A DNA stretch of 64,000 bases from Microbacterium sp. (lineage in GTDB: Bacteria; Actinomycetota; Actinomycetes; Actinomycetales; Microbacteriaceae): NCBI RefSeq assembly GCF_026393345.1, contig NZ_JAPLAI010000030.1, positions 35,598 to 99,597 on the forward strand. The letters are read 5' to 3'. The notes beneath the pieces are model-generated. The model searched no databases. It saw only the letters and a program-made list of their open reading frames with translations, and was not told the origin of the DNA. The first letter of the stretch is position 1, and each line of letters opens with the position of its first letter. Positions 63,927 through 64,000 of this stretch are shown here, piece by piece. The position numbers and the translations under genes are program-made.

Positions 63927-64000
63927 GATGGCCAGGAAGAACTACACGGACGAGTTCCGTCGCCGAGCGGTGGACTTGTACGAGTCCACGCCCGGGGCGA
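63927..64000 (+). CDS. IS3-family OrfA, 5' end only
   Basis: The ATG at 63927 (ribosome site CCAAGG) opens ARKNYTDEFRRRAVDLYEST, the standard start of an IS3 OrfA helix-turn-helix protein. It runs off the right edge after 24 codons. It is inserted into the istA remnant and may belong to a complete element outside the window. Confidence 0.75.

Overview
The window is high-GC actinobacterial DNA, most likely from a member of the Microbacteriaceae such as Microbacterium. The evidence is GTG and TTG starts, densely overlapping ATGA/GTGA gene junctions, two DUF222-HNH endonucleases, an LAxTG-like sorting signal and a DUF2690-type regulator. No tRNA, rRNA or CRISPR array was seen.

Region 1 (1-8,400) holds a surface-polysaccharide module on the minus strand: a GT2 membrane glycosyltransferase between two parallel beta-helix proteins, one membrane-anchored and cut by the window edge, one a lipoprotein. 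Next come a nucleoside hydrolase-GntR pair, a DUF222-HNH gene with a LexA-like box over its start, and a truncated duplicate of the beta-helix lipoprotein. An XRE/DUF2690 membrane regulator (8,480-9,292) follows.

Region 2 (9,473-37,470) is the most interesting part: an ESX/type VII-like locus built around phosphothreonine signalling. A roughly 2,000-residue anchored Ig/fibronectin protein is followed by a translationally coupled run: MoxR ATPase, DUF58, transglutaminase-like membrane protein (catalytic triad replaced), PP2C phosphatase, FHA protein, Ser/Thr kinase, FHA-HTH protein and an EssC/EccC-type ATPase. A second unit encodes two WXG100-like proteins, an unknown protein, two more FHA proteins and two membrane proteins sharing a C-Y-P-x-L-R-x-W-A module. 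A divergent secreted VWA protein, a YbjN-like protein and a tiny zinc ribbon close it. No EccB, EccD, EccE, mycosin, EssA, EssB or EsaA is present. Three 18-bp palindromes of the form TGGGGA-N4-TCCCCA sit upstream of its three transcription units and suggest one regulon.

Region 3 (37,500-40,700) looks like a scar zone: a 5'-truncated cell-wall protein, a GH114 lipoprotein gene without a usable start codon, and a second DUF222-HNH gene. Region 4 (40,723-62,177) is a capsule or exopolysaccharide locus. It encodes UDP-glucose and UDP-glucuronate synthesis (GalU, Ugd), GDP-L-fucose synthesis (Gmd, Fcl), glycosyltransferases, an acyltransferase, an O-antigen-ligase-like polymerase, an initiating sugar-phosphate transferase and a flippase. 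It is interrupted by two oxidoreductase genes, a frameshifted SGNH esterase and IS3/ISL3 debris. Region 5 (62,178-64,000) is nested IS remnants: ISL3, IS3, IS21 (IstB intact, IstA truncated) and the start of another IS3 OrfA running off the window.
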